Of a DNA stretch of 64,000 nt, positions 44,881-54,890 are shown piece after piece. The notes below the pieces were generated by a model. The model was not told the origin of the DNA. It ran no database searches and worked only from the letters and a program-made list of their open reading frames with translations. This DNA comes from SIG607 sp045586405. Lineage in GTDB: Bacteria > Bacillota > Clostridia > Oscillospirales > Acutalibacteraceae. A program made the translations under genes and the position numbers. The DNA lies in NCBI GenBank assembly GCA_045586405.1, contig JAZNAG010000027.1, positions 1-64,000 on the forward strand, written 5' to 3'. Each line of letters starts with the position of its first letter. Position 1 is the first letter of the stretch.

Positions 44881-46785
44881 ATGAATATTAAAAGAATTTT
44901 AGCACTTATTTTAGCCACTGTAATGGTAATATCCGTTCTTTCTGCCTGCTCTCTTACGGGCGGTTCGTCAGTACCCTTTGCGGTTGACGAAGAAGGAAAA
45001 TTCATTTATGCGGTTGTGCGAGCTCGTGACAGCTTGCCCAACGCTGAAGCAGGCGCTAAGGATATAAGAATTGCCATAAAAGAAAACTTTGATGTAGGCG
45101 TTACCATTCTGCGTGACTTTGTTGTTGAAGATTTTGACGGTAACTATGAAATCCTCGTAGGAGACACTAACCGTGAGGAAAGCGCTATCGCTAAGCAGAA
45201 GCTTATAGATAACCGCACAAACAATGCATACGACTTTATCGTAGCTGTTATTGATGACAAAGTTGTTATTCAGGCAACTCTTGAAAATACATTGGCTACG
45301 GCAATTGAATGGTTTATTAAGACCTTCTGTCAAAGTGAAGATACCTGGGCAATGCTTTACGACGGTTATGAGTTCATTTATGAGCATGAGACCGCAAATT
45401 ATGACGCCATTAACCTTGTTAACGGCGTAAACCTTGGTAGCTTTACGGTGGTTCTTCCTGTAAGAACTTCTTACCTTGCCGGTATGTATGCCGAAGACTT
45501 CGTTAACTTCTATAGTAATTTCGGTTTTGAGGTAAATAAAATCGAAGATATTGATAAAGAAGTAACCAACGAAATCATTATCGGCGATACTACTCGTCCT
45601 GAAAGTCAGGCTGTAACTGTTGAAGGCGACAACTATGTAATAAAGGTTGTTGGCGGTGATATCGTTATTAAGGGCGGAAGCGACCTTGCTACCTGGCGCG
45701 CTACTAAGGCTTTCTATGACGAAATTGTTAAGGTTAAAGACGGCCAGGGCATCAGCTGGTCCGACGGTTATGTTATCAACGGTAAGTATGATGCTACCGA
45801 AGAGGGCGCATATACTCTTAACTGGAATGACGAGTTTAACGGTTCTGCTATCGACTTTAACAAGTGGGGCGAGTACCAAGGTATGGCAACCGAGACCGAA
45901 ACTTCAGGCCTTGGTGGCTTTAAGTGTTGGCAGACTCCTTTAGGAAACTCTCCCTACAATTCAAGAGCTACCGCTGACCAGCTTAAAAAGCTCATTTATC
46001 AGTCAGGCGGTAACCTGCATATAGCAACCCAGCGTCTGAATGAAGTTGACTTTGTTGGCGGTATGATTTCTACCAACTACACCATGGTATACCGTTACGG
46101 CTTATTGGAGGTTCGCAGTAAACTTCCTCCCAACCCCTGCTCACTTGGTTACTGGCTTAACGAAAGCGGATTTAGTGGTTCTACAGAAGTAAGTGCTTCT
46201 CGTTTCGGCGGTGAAAGTCAGGTTCGTACTTGCTTCGTAGAAATCGACGTTATAGAAAACTTCGGTAGTTCTACCTCATTTAACTCCAACGTTCACCGTT
46301 GGTGGACCGACCAGAACCTTTCTGACGGTATGGCAGGTCAGAGCGGTCATGACTCTCTTGACGGCAGTAAATATTCCGGTAAGGCAAAAAACAACAAGAA
46401 AAAGGTTTATGATACCGAGCGTTATGAAGGTGATCTTTCTACCGATTACCATTACTACAACTTCTATTGGACCGATGAGTTTATGAAGTTCTCATTCGAC
46501 GGCAAAACCCACCTTGATTTCCAGTATGATAATGATAACAACAGTGCTTCGGTTTTCTGTCTTATGAAATACTTCATCACCGAATGCCAGATGGGTGACG
46601 CTTCTTACGGCGCAACCTATGATCCTAAGGAACACGGAGACTATTACGAGCATATCATTGACTATGTGCGTATTTATCAGTCCGACTCGGTTAACTGTCA
46701 GATGGTGACAGCTTGGCCTCAGCAACAGGAAACCGGAACAACTAAAGTTTTCTATCCTGATAACGATATGGGCGGAACCTACTAA
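44881..46785 (+). CDS. GH16 lipoprotein A
   Basis: The protein has 634 residues. The lipoprotein signal ends in LSAC (Cys23). Two copies of an I/L-x-G-DT-x-R module (YEILVGDTNREES at about 95 and NEIIIGDTTRPES at about 236) precede a GH16 domain (about 315-615) with E454-I-D456-x2-E459. The end is a short tail without an anchor, so the lipid holds it at the membrane outer face. It follows giant protein A by 18 bp behind GAAAGGACGG, so both are made from one transcript; the giant protein probably captures the glycan it cuts. Substrate unknown within GH16. Confidence 0.85.
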   Translation: MNIKRILALILATVMVISVLSACSLTGGSSVPFAVDEEGKFIYAVVRARDSLPNAEAGAKDIRIAIKENFDVGVTILRDFVVEDFDGNYEILVGDTNREESAIAKQKLIDNRTNNAYDFIVAVIDDKVVIQATLENTLATAIEWFIKTFCQSEDTWAMLYDGYEFIYEHETANYDAINLVNGVNLGSFTVVLPVRTSYLAGMYAEDFVNFYSNFGFEVNKIEDIDKEVTNEIIIGDTTRPESQAVTVEGDNYVIKVVGGDIVIKGGSDLATWRATKAFYDEIVKVKDGQGISWSDGYVINGKYDATEEGAYTLNWNDEFNGSAIDFNKWGEYQGMATETETSGLGGFKCWQTPLGNSPYNSRATADQLKKLIYQSGGNLHIATQRLNEVDFVGGMISTNYTMVYRYGLLEVRSKLPPNPCSLGYWLNESGFSGSTEVSASRFGGESQVRTCFVEIDVIENFGSSTSFNSNVHRWWTDQNLSDGMAGQSGHDSLDGSKYSGKAKNNKKKVYDTERYEGDLSTDYHYYNFYWTDEFMKFSFDGKTHLDFQYDNDNNSASVFCLMKYFITECQMGDASYGATYDPKEHGDYYEHIIDYVRIYQSDSVNCQMVTAWPQQQETGTTKVFYPDNDMGGTY

Positions 46786-46791
46786 TCTATA

Positions 46792-46822
46792 AAAACACGC
46801 GAATATATTTCGCGTGTTTTTT
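46792..46822 (+). terminator. Terminator of the first giant/GH16 pair
   Basis: A 12-bp stem (46792-46803 with 46809-46820) with a TATAT loop and T-tract. Confidence 0.9.
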
Positions 46823-46891
46823 GTTTACTTTTCTTTACACCATTTGCTAATTATTTCATGTTCGAAAAGTAATATTTGTATGTAATTTCGA

Positions 46892-46920
46892 TTTACTTTT
46901 TTGGCTTTGTACTGTATAAT
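46892..46920 (+). promoter_or_regulatory. Promoter of the second giant/GH16 pair
   Basis: TTTACT (46892-46897), a 17-bp spacer and TATAAT (46915-46920), 48 bp before the start. Confidence 0.55.
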
Positions 46921-46968
46921 AGGCTCGGACACACATATTCTAAAATTTTTTTGACGAGGTTGTGCATT

Positions 46969-49900
46969 ATGACATTAAAGAAAAAACTGTTTGGCAAAAT
47001 ACTTTCTTTTGTGCTGGTAACCATACTGCTTATCGGTTCTGTTTATGTGCCTGTAAGCTTTATGGCAAACGCTCAAACCGAAATTACAACCTTCACCTTT
47101 GATACTTGGGTAAGCGATGCTGATAACAAAGCTGCTGCTCAGAACGACGGTGCAGGTTTTTACGGTGTTGAGTGGAAACAAGTGGGCACCGGCAATAAAT
47201 ATGTGCAGATGTCGGGTCCTCCAACAACTAATGCGGTTAACCGTAAAGCAGGTTATAGATTAGAAAACAACGGTCAGGCTTATGTGCTTGAGCCGTCTAC
47301 TACCTATTTTATAACCATGAAGATACAGGCGACAAATATGCCGCAGGATTCTAACAAAAACCCTGCAGGTGCAGAAAGCTTTGTTAAACTTGGTTATAAT
47401 GCTTACTTTGATCCGGCTGTTTCTAACACAGTAAACTGTGTAAACGCTATATCTAATATTATTACCACCATTGTATCTGCCAAAGTAGCTTCTGATGAAT
47501 GCACTTTACATACACTTGCAGGTGATAGGACTGTAGGCTACGGCAACCAGTGGCACGAAATTCAGGTTGCCTTTACCACACCCGCTGACCTTGGCAACGG
47601 TAATAAATCTCTTGCTATTTGGGGCGAAACCCGTTCTAACATTATCATTTGCTTTGACGATATAACTGTTGAGAAATATCCTCAGGGCAGCGGTATTGTT
47701 ATGCTGAAAGATGAATACTCGGGCACAACCGATATTATATACGGACAAAAGGGCGAGGCTGTTACTCTGCCCGATATAAGTGACAGAGCAACCGAAGCCG
47801 CTCATGTTTTTGACGGTTGGGCTCTTGATGAAGAAAGAACTCAGGATGCTGACAACCTTGTTTTCACAGAGGAAATTCAGTATGTATATTCCAAGTGGCA
47901 GGTACCTGTTACTTATACATTTATGGATACTCTTAATAATCAGCCTTATACCGTTACAGGTCAGGCAGGCAGTGATTTTACATATCCTGCAGATCCTGTT
48001 GATGCTACCAACGCTAAGTGGTTTATGGGCTGGTACACTACTGAAGACTGTACCGTGGAAATGACTGCCACAAAACTTGGCTATTCCGATAAGACCTTCT
48101 ATAGCCTTTGGAAAGGCGAAATTCCCGGTATTACTCAGGATTTCGAAGATTACAAAATGATCAAAAACGGAAATCCTGTAGATGTTTGCTACTACACAGA
48201 AGAAGACATTTGGAACAATACTAAGCAAATATATGAATTAAAAAGAACTAACCGCGCGTATTTTTCCTGGCTTTTTGAAAGAGTAGGCGATAAAACAACC
48301 AGCGGGACAAACGCTATAAAGCTTAACTGGGATAAAACTATGACCGACGATCCTGATAATTCGGGTGATGCTGATGCTGCTACCCGCTTTGACCAGGTAG
48401 ATACATACCTGTGGGTAGGTAACGGTCTTGAAAACAACACCGATTATACCCTTACCTTCAAATATTATCTTGAAAAAGCTGATACCGATCTTCGTTTCTA
48501 TGCTGCTACAGCTGCTAATGAGAGTTTCTTCAGCAACAGAAAAGATTATGGCTTTAAAAATGATGCAACAGGCTTCCGCGCATCTAAGGACGGCGAAGGT
48601 CAGGGCTGGCAAGAAGGTAAAATCACATTTACAACTAACTTTACAAGCTCAGCTCATGCAACCCTTTATCTCGCCTTTACCTTAGCTCAGAACGAAGACG
48701 TTATCGTTTATATGGACGATATTAAAGTAGAGGCTGCTGTTCAGCCCTATGAGTCGGCAGTTAATCTTGTTAAAAACAACGGCGAAGCTAATGAACTTTT
48801 AAAGGGTAATCGCGGCGATGTTATTACTCTGCCCGATATCACTAATAATAGCGGCGCAGAATTCAAGGGTTGGTACCTTGACGAAGCTTTAACCCAAAAG
48901 GTAGAAAGTGTTACTTTAGGCAGAAAGCCCGTTTCTGTTTATGCAAAATGGGGAGCTGTTCCCTTAACCTTTGAAAACTACACCTATCCTACAGAGCCGC
49001 GCAACGCTGCTTTTGGTCAGAGCTTGTATCTTGATGATACAGGTCTTGGTATAGATGATGATTACGCTTTGTATTATAAGTACAGAGGCGACGATATCTA
49101 CACTAATCTTGCAGGTACAGTTTCTGTACCCATTGGCGAACGCTATCAGCAAAATGATAATGTACTGACTGTTGCACAGAATCTTGTTGACGGCCAAGCG
49201 TATAAAATAACATACAATTATAAGTTAATAAGCAGTAATGCAGATGTTACCATTCGTCCCGTTTCTGCTAATAAGGGTCATTTCTGGGGTACTGCAACAC
49301 AGTGTATCTATCAGAAAATGGCAAATGTAATTCCCAAGGGCGAAAACGGTACCTGGAAAACCTACAGCAATGTATTCGTTAATGAAGGTGGTTCAGACAG
49401 AACTTCACTTTATCTGCTCTTTAATATTGGCAGCGGCGAACTTACCGCCAAGGCAGATATACTTGTGGATAACGTAATTGTAGAAGCTCTCGGTCAAAAT
49501 GTTATTATCTTTAATACCGGCAGAACAAATGTTGAAAACCCAATAATCGGCGGTAACGAGGGCGAATCCTTTGCTATGCCTACCGTTACATCAGAAAAGG
49601 GCAGATTTATCGGCTGGTATAAAGATGAGCAGTGTACTGAACCCTTTACCGCAACCACCATTCCTGCAGGTATTACTCAGGTTTACGCTAAATGGGAACT
49701 GGGTGTTATTAAGTTTAACACAAACAGAGAAGATATCAGCCTTCCGGATATAGAAGGTACCCCCGGTGAAACCATTACTTTACCTGCACCTCAGGTAAGC
49801 GGCGCAGAATTTGTCGGTTGGTATACTGACTCTGCATTTGCTACACCCTTCACAGCCACAACACTGCCTGAAGGCACAACTCAGCTTTATGCTAAGTGGA

Positions 49901-52890
49901 AAATCGGGGTTATCACCTTTGAAAATTACCCCTATCCTACAGGCCCTGCAAATGTTCGCTTCGGTAAAACCGTTAGCATTGATGATTCCGGTCTTGGCAT
50001 AAATGACAATTACGCTTTAAGATTTATATTCAAGGGTGACGACACCTATACAAATCTTGCAGGTACTATCAATACTACCATGAGTACCCGTTATAATATG
50101 CAAGACCATATGGCAACTATAGCAGAGGGTATTGAAAACGGCTCTGTGTACAAAATTACTTACAGCTACAGAATTTTAAACGAAAATACCAATTCTGACA
50201 TTTCTATTCACTTTATGACCGCAAGTAACCACAGCCAAGTTGGTGTATGGTCAGGCAAGAGAATTGAGTACAAGAATATTGCCAATAATGTTTCTAAAGA
50301 TACAAAGGGTTGGCAGACAGTAACCGAGTATATTGTTGCTGAGGCTACTGCTGCAGAAAACACTCTTTATCTGTATTTCAATGTAGCAAGTGATAAAACC
50401 TCTGCAAGAGCAGATGTGCTTGTTGATAATGTTTCGGTAACAAACCTTGGCACAAACGTTATTTTCTTCAATACAAACAGAGAAAATATTAAGGTTGATG
50501 CCATAGCAGGTAATGTAGGTGACACCTTTACTTTACCTGTAATAGAGGGCACAAATGATAAGTTCATCGGTTGGTATGCAGATGATAGATGCACAATACC
50601 TTTCACTGCCACCAAGATTCCCCAGGGCATTACTCAGGTTTATGCTAAGTGGAAGCAAGGCGTTATTACCTTTGAAGATTATCCCTATCCTACCGGCCCT
50701 GCCAACGTTCTCTTTGGTAAAAATATGAGCATTGACTCATCAGGTCTTGGTATTGATGACGATTATGCTTTGCGCTTTACCCTTGACGGTGACAGTGTAT
50801 ACAAGGTGAAGGACGGAGAAAACATTTACTCCTACACCAGATACAACACTACTGAGCACGTTGCCACCATTTATCCTACTGTTGAAGTGGGCAAACTTTA
50901 CAAGGTAAGCTTTAGCTACAAAGTGTTAAGCACTACTAACGGTGTTAAGTTTGTTTCTATGGCGGCAAGTGACGACAGTGCATCAGGTATATGGAAAGGC
51001 GCTAAAGAGGTTTACAATTCTGCTACAGTAAGATCTTTAAGTGCAACAGAAGAGTGGAAAACAGGTTCAATGATATTTACACCTACAGAAAAAGCAGACG
51101 GACTTGCTCTTTATTTCGTTGTACTTCTTGACTCTGCAAATATGGATACCTTTACAGACGTGCTTATTGATAACGTGCTTGTTGAGGTTTTCGAGCCCCC
51201 CTATGTGCTCTTTGACAGTCTTAACGGCGAAAGCCCTGTGGCTGCTTCGGGCAAGGTTGGCGAAAAAATAATATTACCTGAGAATCCCACAAAATTCGGA
51301 CATAAATTTGCCGGCTGGTATCTTGATAAAGAGCTTACAAAGCCCTTTGCCGATACTGTTTATACAGAGGGTATGACCGTTACTGTATATGCTAAATACG
51401 AGCCGAATGCGGTTATTACCTACGATTTTGAAAATTATGATATTATACCTTATCACCTTATAAATAAGGCGAAGGTACAGCTTGCCGACGGTGAGCTGAA
51501 AGAGGTTCCCGATGCTGTTTCGGGCAAAAACGTTATAGAGTTTGACCGTAGAGGCGACCTTACCCTTAGAAGCTGTATGGTACTTGCATATAAGGACCAG
51601 ATCTTCAAGTTGGATAAGAATAAGTATTATCTGGTTACCGTAAATTACCGTGTAACCAAGGCTGTGCCCAGACTTGCAGGTATCAGAGCATGGGCAGCAG
51701 GCGAAAACAACTACTGGAGTAATCCTGTTGAGATTGGCAGCATTATGATTCCTATTCCCGCTACCGCTAAGGAAGGCGAGTGGATGACAGCATCTATACC
51801 CATTGATCCTTCACTTGCAAAAGATGGATATGACACTTTCTATCTTACCGTTACCGGTGGTGAAGGCGGCGTTATTCAGATAGACGACGTTACTATAAAC
51901 ACTGTTCCCGAGGGATACGGTGGCGTATTCGTTAAGAATGACGGCTGCAAACAGATACCGAACTTTATCTTAGGTAAACCCGGTACCAGTTTTGCAAACA
52001 AACTGCCCACCGAACCTAAGAACGGCAATAAGTTCTTCTATGGCTACTATCTTATAGATTCAGTAGGCGCTATGACACCCCTTACTCCCGATTTGATGGT
52101 ATTTAACGAGAAGATACTTACAGTTGACGCTGTATTCCTTGAGTATAAGGTGTCACAGAACTTTGATACCGATTATATTGATTTGGTTAATCGTTTCAAG
52201 GCTCTTGGCCCGTATGACTTTGACTTTGAGCTTTATGACAGCGAAAAAGAAGGTAACAGCAAGGATAATGTTACAAGCGGCAGATATTCACTGCACAGAA
52301 AGGGTAATACCAAGTTCTTTGAACAGGCGCTGCTTATAACCGATTATAGCAACTCCCTTTCCGATATTGCCCGTTACACTGTAACAATGAAGGTTAAACT
52401 TGGTAAGCATCTACATACCGACGGTGCTATAAAGATAGTTTCTAATAAGAGTTCTACTTACGCCTGGTCTGCGCAGGGTGACTATTATCCTATAGTTGCC
52501 ATTAAAGACCTTAAAGAAGGCGAGTGGGTAGAGGTTTCCTACACCTTTAACTCTATTGAAGCTTTCGCAAGTATTCAGACTCCCGGTTATGTTGAACTCT
52601 TTATTGACGATGTTGAGTTTAACCTTGTAACCGATGAAAATACTTTGGTTTCTACTCCTGTAAGCTACACAGAATATGTGGTGGCTGAAAGAGACAGCGA
52701 AGGTAATATTATTGAGCTTGATGCTTCTGCTATTGATATTGATTCAATTATCGACGGTAGCTTAAAGCGTGCCATAAAGCTTAATGCTGTTACTATAGTG
52801 ATTATTTGCGCAGCGGCAGTTGTTGTTGCCGGAGCAGTAGTGCTTATACTCTTTCTTGCAAAGCGCAAGAAGGCGAAAACAAAAATATAA
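46969..52890 (+). CDS. Giant membrane-anchored repeat protein B (no zinc fingers)
   Basis: The protein has 1973 residues from the ATG at 46969; an in-frame start at 46876 would lie before the promoter. It is a clear paralogue of giant protein A: the same signal region (VYVPVSF), the same FTFDTWVS first domain, InlB/Flg_new repeats, the same C-terminal domain (FELYDSEKEGNSKDNV), membrane helix and KRKKAKTKI tail. Its three long beta domains have a short NLAGT-type loop at the site where protein A has C2H2 fingers. It is probably a surface glycan-binding protein partnered with the GH16 lipoprotein encoded 19 bp downstream. Confidence 0.85.
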   Translation: MTLKKKLFGKILSFVLVTILLIGSVYVPVSFMANAQTEITTFTFDTWVSDADNKAAAQNDGAGFYGVEWKQVGTGNKYVQMSGPPTTNAVNRKAGYRLENNGQAYVLEPSTTYFITMKIQATNMPQDSNKNPAGAESFVKLGYNAYFDPAVSNTVNCVNAISNIITTIVSAKVASDECTLHTLAGDRTVGYGNQWHEIQVAFTTPADLGNGNKSLAIWGETRSNIIICFDDITVEKYPQGSGIVMLKDEYSGTTDIIYGQKGEAVTLPDISDRATEAAHVFDGWALDEERTQDADNLVFTEEIQYVYSKWQVPVTYTFMDTLNNQPYTVTGQAGSDFTYPADPVDATNAKWFMGWYTTEDCTVEMTATKLGYSDKTFYSLWKGEIPGITQDFEDYKMIKNGNPVDVCYYTEEDIWNNTKQIYELKRTNRAYFSWLFERVGDKTTSGTNAIKLNWDKTMTDDPDNSGDADAATRFDQVDTYLWVGNGLENNTDYTLTFKYYLEKADTDLRFYAATAANESFFSNRKDYGFKNDATGFRASKDGEGQGWQEGKITFTTNFTSSAHATLYLAFTLAQNEDVIVYMDDIKVEAAVQPYESAVNLVKNNGEANELLKGNRGDVITLPDITNNSGAEFKGWYLDEALTQKVESVTLGRKPVSVYAKWGAVPLTFENYTYPTEPRNAAFGQSLYLDDTGLGIDDDYALYYKYRGDDIYTNLAGTVSVPIGERYQQNDNVLTVAQNLVDGQAYKITYNYKLISSNADVTIRPVSANKGHFWGTATQCIYQKMANVIPKGENGTWKTYSNVFVNEGGSDRTSLYLLFNIGSGELTAKADILVDNVIVEALGQNVIIFNTGRTNVENPIIGGNEGESFAMPTVTSEKGRFIGWYKDEQCTEPFTATTIPAGITQVYAKWELGVIKFNTNREDISLPDIEGTPGETITLPAPQVSGAEFVGWYTDSAFATPFTATTLPEGTTQLYAKWKIGVITFENYPYPTGPANVRFGKTVSIDDSGLGINDNYALRFIFKGDDTYTNLAGTINTTMSTRYNMQDHMATIAEGIENGSVYKITYSYRILNENTNSDISIHFMTASNHSQVGVWSGKRIEYKNIANNVSKDTKGWQTVTEYIVAEATAAENTLYLYFNVASDKTSARADVLVDNVSVTNLGTNVIFFNTNRENIKVDAIAGNVGDTFTLPVIEGTNDKFIGWYADDRCTIPFTATKIPQGITQVYAKWKQGVITFEDYPYPTGPANVLFGKNMSIDSSGLGIDDDYALRFTLDGDSVYKVKDGENIYSYTRYNTTEHVATIYPTVEVGKLYKVSFSYKVLSTTNGVKFVSMAASDDSASGIWKGAKEVYNSATVRSLSATEEWKTGSMIFTPTEKADGLALYFVVLLDSANMDTFTDVLIDNVLVEVFEPPYVLFDSLNGESPVAASGKVGEKIILPENPTKFGHKFAGWYLDKELTKPFADTVYTEGMTVTVYAKYEPNAVITYDFENYDIIPYHLINKAKVQLADGELKEVPDAVSGKNVIEFDRRGDLTLRSCMVLAYKDQIFKLDKNKYYLVTVNYRVTKAVPRLAGIRAWAAGENNYWSNPVEIGSIMIPIPATAKEGEWMTASIPIDPSLAKDGYDTFYLTVTGGEGGVIQIDDVTINTVPEGYGGVFVKNDGCKQIPNFILGKPGTSFANKLPTEPKNGNKFFYGYYLIDSVGAMTPLTPDLMVFNEKILTVDAVFLEYKVSQNFDTDYIDLVNRFKALGPYDFDFELYDSEKEGNSKDNVTSGRYSLHRKGNTKFFEQALLITDYSNSLSDIARYTVTMKVKLGKHLHTDGAIKIVSNKSSTYAWSAQGDYYPIVAIKDLKEGEWVEVSYTFNSIEAFASIQTPGYVELFIDDVEFNLVTDENTLVSTPVSYTEYVVAERDSEGNIIELDASAIDIDSIIDGSLKRAIKLNAVTIVIICAAAVVVAGAVVLILFLAKRKKAKTKI

Positions 52891-52909
52891 GAAAGGACGG
52901 TAATAAAAA

Positions 52910-54811
52910 ATGAATATTAAAAGAATTTTATCTACTTTACTTGCCGTCCTTATAGTTGTCAGTGCCCTTTCTGCATGTGCTTCAACCGGTTCGGCTGTTT
53001 CTGCCGGAGTTGATGAAGAAGGCAGATTCGTTTATCGAGTAGTTCGTGCGGCAAAGGCAGAGACCTTTGCTGAAGACGGCGCTAAGGCAATAAGAGTTGC
53101 AATTAAAGAGAACTTCGGTTACGGCGTAACTATGATTAAGGACTCGGCAATATCCGATTACGAAGGCAACCTTGAAATTTTGGTTGGCGATACCAACCGT
53201 GCACAGTCGGCTAACGCCAAGCAAATTCTTGCCGAAAACCGCCCCAACAATAAGTATGATTTTATTGTTAAGGTGGACGGTGACAAAATAGTTATACAGT
53301 CACTGATACCCGAGGTTATGGAATCTGCTGTAAACTGGTTTGTAAAAACCTTCTGTCAAAACATTGATGACTGGTCAATGCTTAAAAAGGATTACCAGTT
53401 CATTTATGAGCACAAGACAGTAGAAAGTGAAGAAGACAACACCGTAAACGGCGTTGACCTTGGCTTGTTTACAGTAGTGCGTCCTCTTAAATCTTCTTAT
53501 CTTCCTTCTATGTACGCTGAAGATTACGTTTCTCTCTATTCTGCGCTGGGTTACAACGTTAATGTAATAGAGGATATAGATGCTGAAGTTAAAAACGAAA
53601 TTCTTATAGGTGATACCACACGTAAAGAGAGCCAGAGCGTAACTGTAGAAGGCGACAACTATGTAATAAAGGTAGTTGACGGCGATGTCGTTATTAAGGG
53701 CGGAAGTGACCTTGCTACCTGGCGTGCTGTTAAAGAATTTTATGATTTAGTTTATAAAATTACAGAGGGCACTGTCATAACCTGGTCCGACGGCTTTACT
53801 ATAAACGGTAAATACGATGCTACTGAAAATGGCGCTTACACGCTTAACTGGTATGATGAGTTTGAAGGCTCTTCAATTGATTTTAATAAATGGGGCGAGT
53901 TCGGCACTATGGCTCCTCAGACCGAAACATCGGGCCTTGGCGGCTTTAAGTGTTGGCAGACTCCTTACGGTGATTCACCCTATAACGAAAAGCCCACTGC
54001 TAATCAGCTTAAAAAGCTTATTTATCAGTCAGGCGGAAATCTGCATCTTGCTACACAGCGTCTTAACGAAATTGACTTCGTTGGCGGACAGATTTCAACC
54101 TACAACACTATGCTTTTCCGTTACGGTGTATTTGAAATAAGAAGTAAGCTTCCTCCCGAGCCCTGTTCACTGGGTTACTGGTGCTTCGGCGATGCCTTAA
54201 TGGTAGACAAGGGCGAAGGCCGTCTTGCTAACCGTTTCGGCGGCGCACAGCAGTTCAGAAGTGCGGCTTGCGAAATAGATATTATAGAAAACTTCGGTAG
54301 CAGCAAGAACATTAATACCAACGTTCACGTTTGGTGGTTGGATGAAACAGGAGACGGTTATCAATCAAACCACATTTCTCTTGACGGTAACTCTCTGTAT
54401 ACCGGTAAGAGCAAGAACAACAAGAAAAAGGAATACGACCAGACTCGTTACGAGGGTGACCTTAGCAGTGATTATCACTACTACGGTGTTTACTGGACCG
54501 ATAATTTTATGAAGTTCTTCTTTGATGGCAAAACCTATCTTGACTATCAGTATGATGCTGAGGTTAAGGGTGCTTCGGCTTATTGCCTTATGAACTACTT
54601 TATTACTGAGTGCCAGATGGGCGATATTTCTTACGGTGCTACCTATGATCCTGACGAACACGGCGACTATTATGAGCATATCATTGACTATGTTCGTATA
54701 TACCAGAGTGATTCGCTGAAGAGCCAGATAGTTTACGCTTGGCCTCAGACTCAGGAAACAGGTACTCTTAAATATCATTATCCCGAACACGGTGTTAACG
54801 GTGATTTCTAA
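52910..54811 (+). CDS. GH16 lipoprotein B
   Basis: The protein has 633 residues and is a paralogue of GH16 lipoprotein A over its whole length: LSAC lipobox (Cys23), two IGDT modules (LEILVGDTNRAQS, NEILIGDTTRKES), a GH16 domain with E455-I-D457-x2-E460, and CWQTP and GDYYEHIIDYVRIYQS in common. It is anchored outside the membrane by lipid. The catalytic residues are intact, so both copies should be active; loop differences (for example near LGYWCFGDALMVDKGEG) may shift substrate preference. AGAAAGGACGG precedes its ATG, as for copy A. Confidence 0.85.
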   Translation: MNIKRILSTLLAVLIVVSALSACASTGSAVSAGVDEEGRFVYRVVRAAKAETFAEDGAKAIRVAIKENFGYGVTMIKDSAISDYEGNLEILVGDTNRAQSANAKQILAENRPNNKYDFIVKVDGDKIVIQSLIPEVMESAVNWFVKTFCQNIDDWSMLKKDYQFIYEHKTVESEEDNTVNGVDLGLFTVVRPLKSSYLPSMYAEDYVSLYSALGYNVNVIEDIDAEVKNEILIGDTTRKESQSVTVEGDNYVIKVVDGDVVIKGGSDLATWRAVKEFYDLVYKITEGTVITWSDGFTINGKYDATENGAYTLNWYDEFEGSSIDFNKWGEFGTMAPQTETSGLGGFKCWQTPYGDSPYNEKPTANQLKKLIYQSGGNLHLATQRLNEIDFVGGQISTYNTMLFRYGVFEIRSKLPPEPCSLGYWCFGDALMVDKGEGRLANRFGGAQQFRSAACEIDIIENFGSSKNINTNVHVWWLDETGDGYQSNHISLDGNSLYTGKSKNNKKKEYDQTRYEGDLSSDYHYYGVYWTDNFMKFFFDGKTYLDYQYDAEVKGASAYCLMNYFITECQMGDISYGATYDPDEHGDYYEHIIDYVRIYQSDSLKSQIVYAWPQTQETGTLKYHYPEHGVNGDF

Positions 54812-54817
54812 AAAATC

Positions 54818-54848
54818 AAAGCCCTGAACATTTCGTTCAGGGCTTTTT
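54818..54848 (+). terminator. Terminator of the second giant/GH16 pair
   Basis: A perfect 12-bp stem (54818-54829 with 54835-54846), a 5-base loop and a T-tract. Confidence 0.95.
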
Positions 54849-54858
54849 GCCTAAGATT

Positions 54859-54864
54859 TATAAT
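54859..54864 (+). promoter_or_regulatory. -10 element of the rhamnosidase gene
   Basis: TATAAT 26 bp ahead of the start, just past the terminator. The -35 would fall in the terminator stem and is poor (TTCAGG), so an activator may be needed. Confidence 0.4.
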
Positions 54865-54890
54865 AACGGTATAGGTTAGGCGACTACAGT

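Noticed and set aside
44968..45879. A 303-codon minus-strand frame opposite GH16 lipoprotein A
   Set aside because: Low-complexity shadow without a ribosome site, opposite a gene with an intact lipobox and GH16 domain.
30286..54811. Dockerin domains in the large secreted enzymes as partners of the cohesin protein
   Set aside because: I looked for paired DxNxDG loops at the ends of all five large proteins and found none; they end in GH16 strands or membrane helices.
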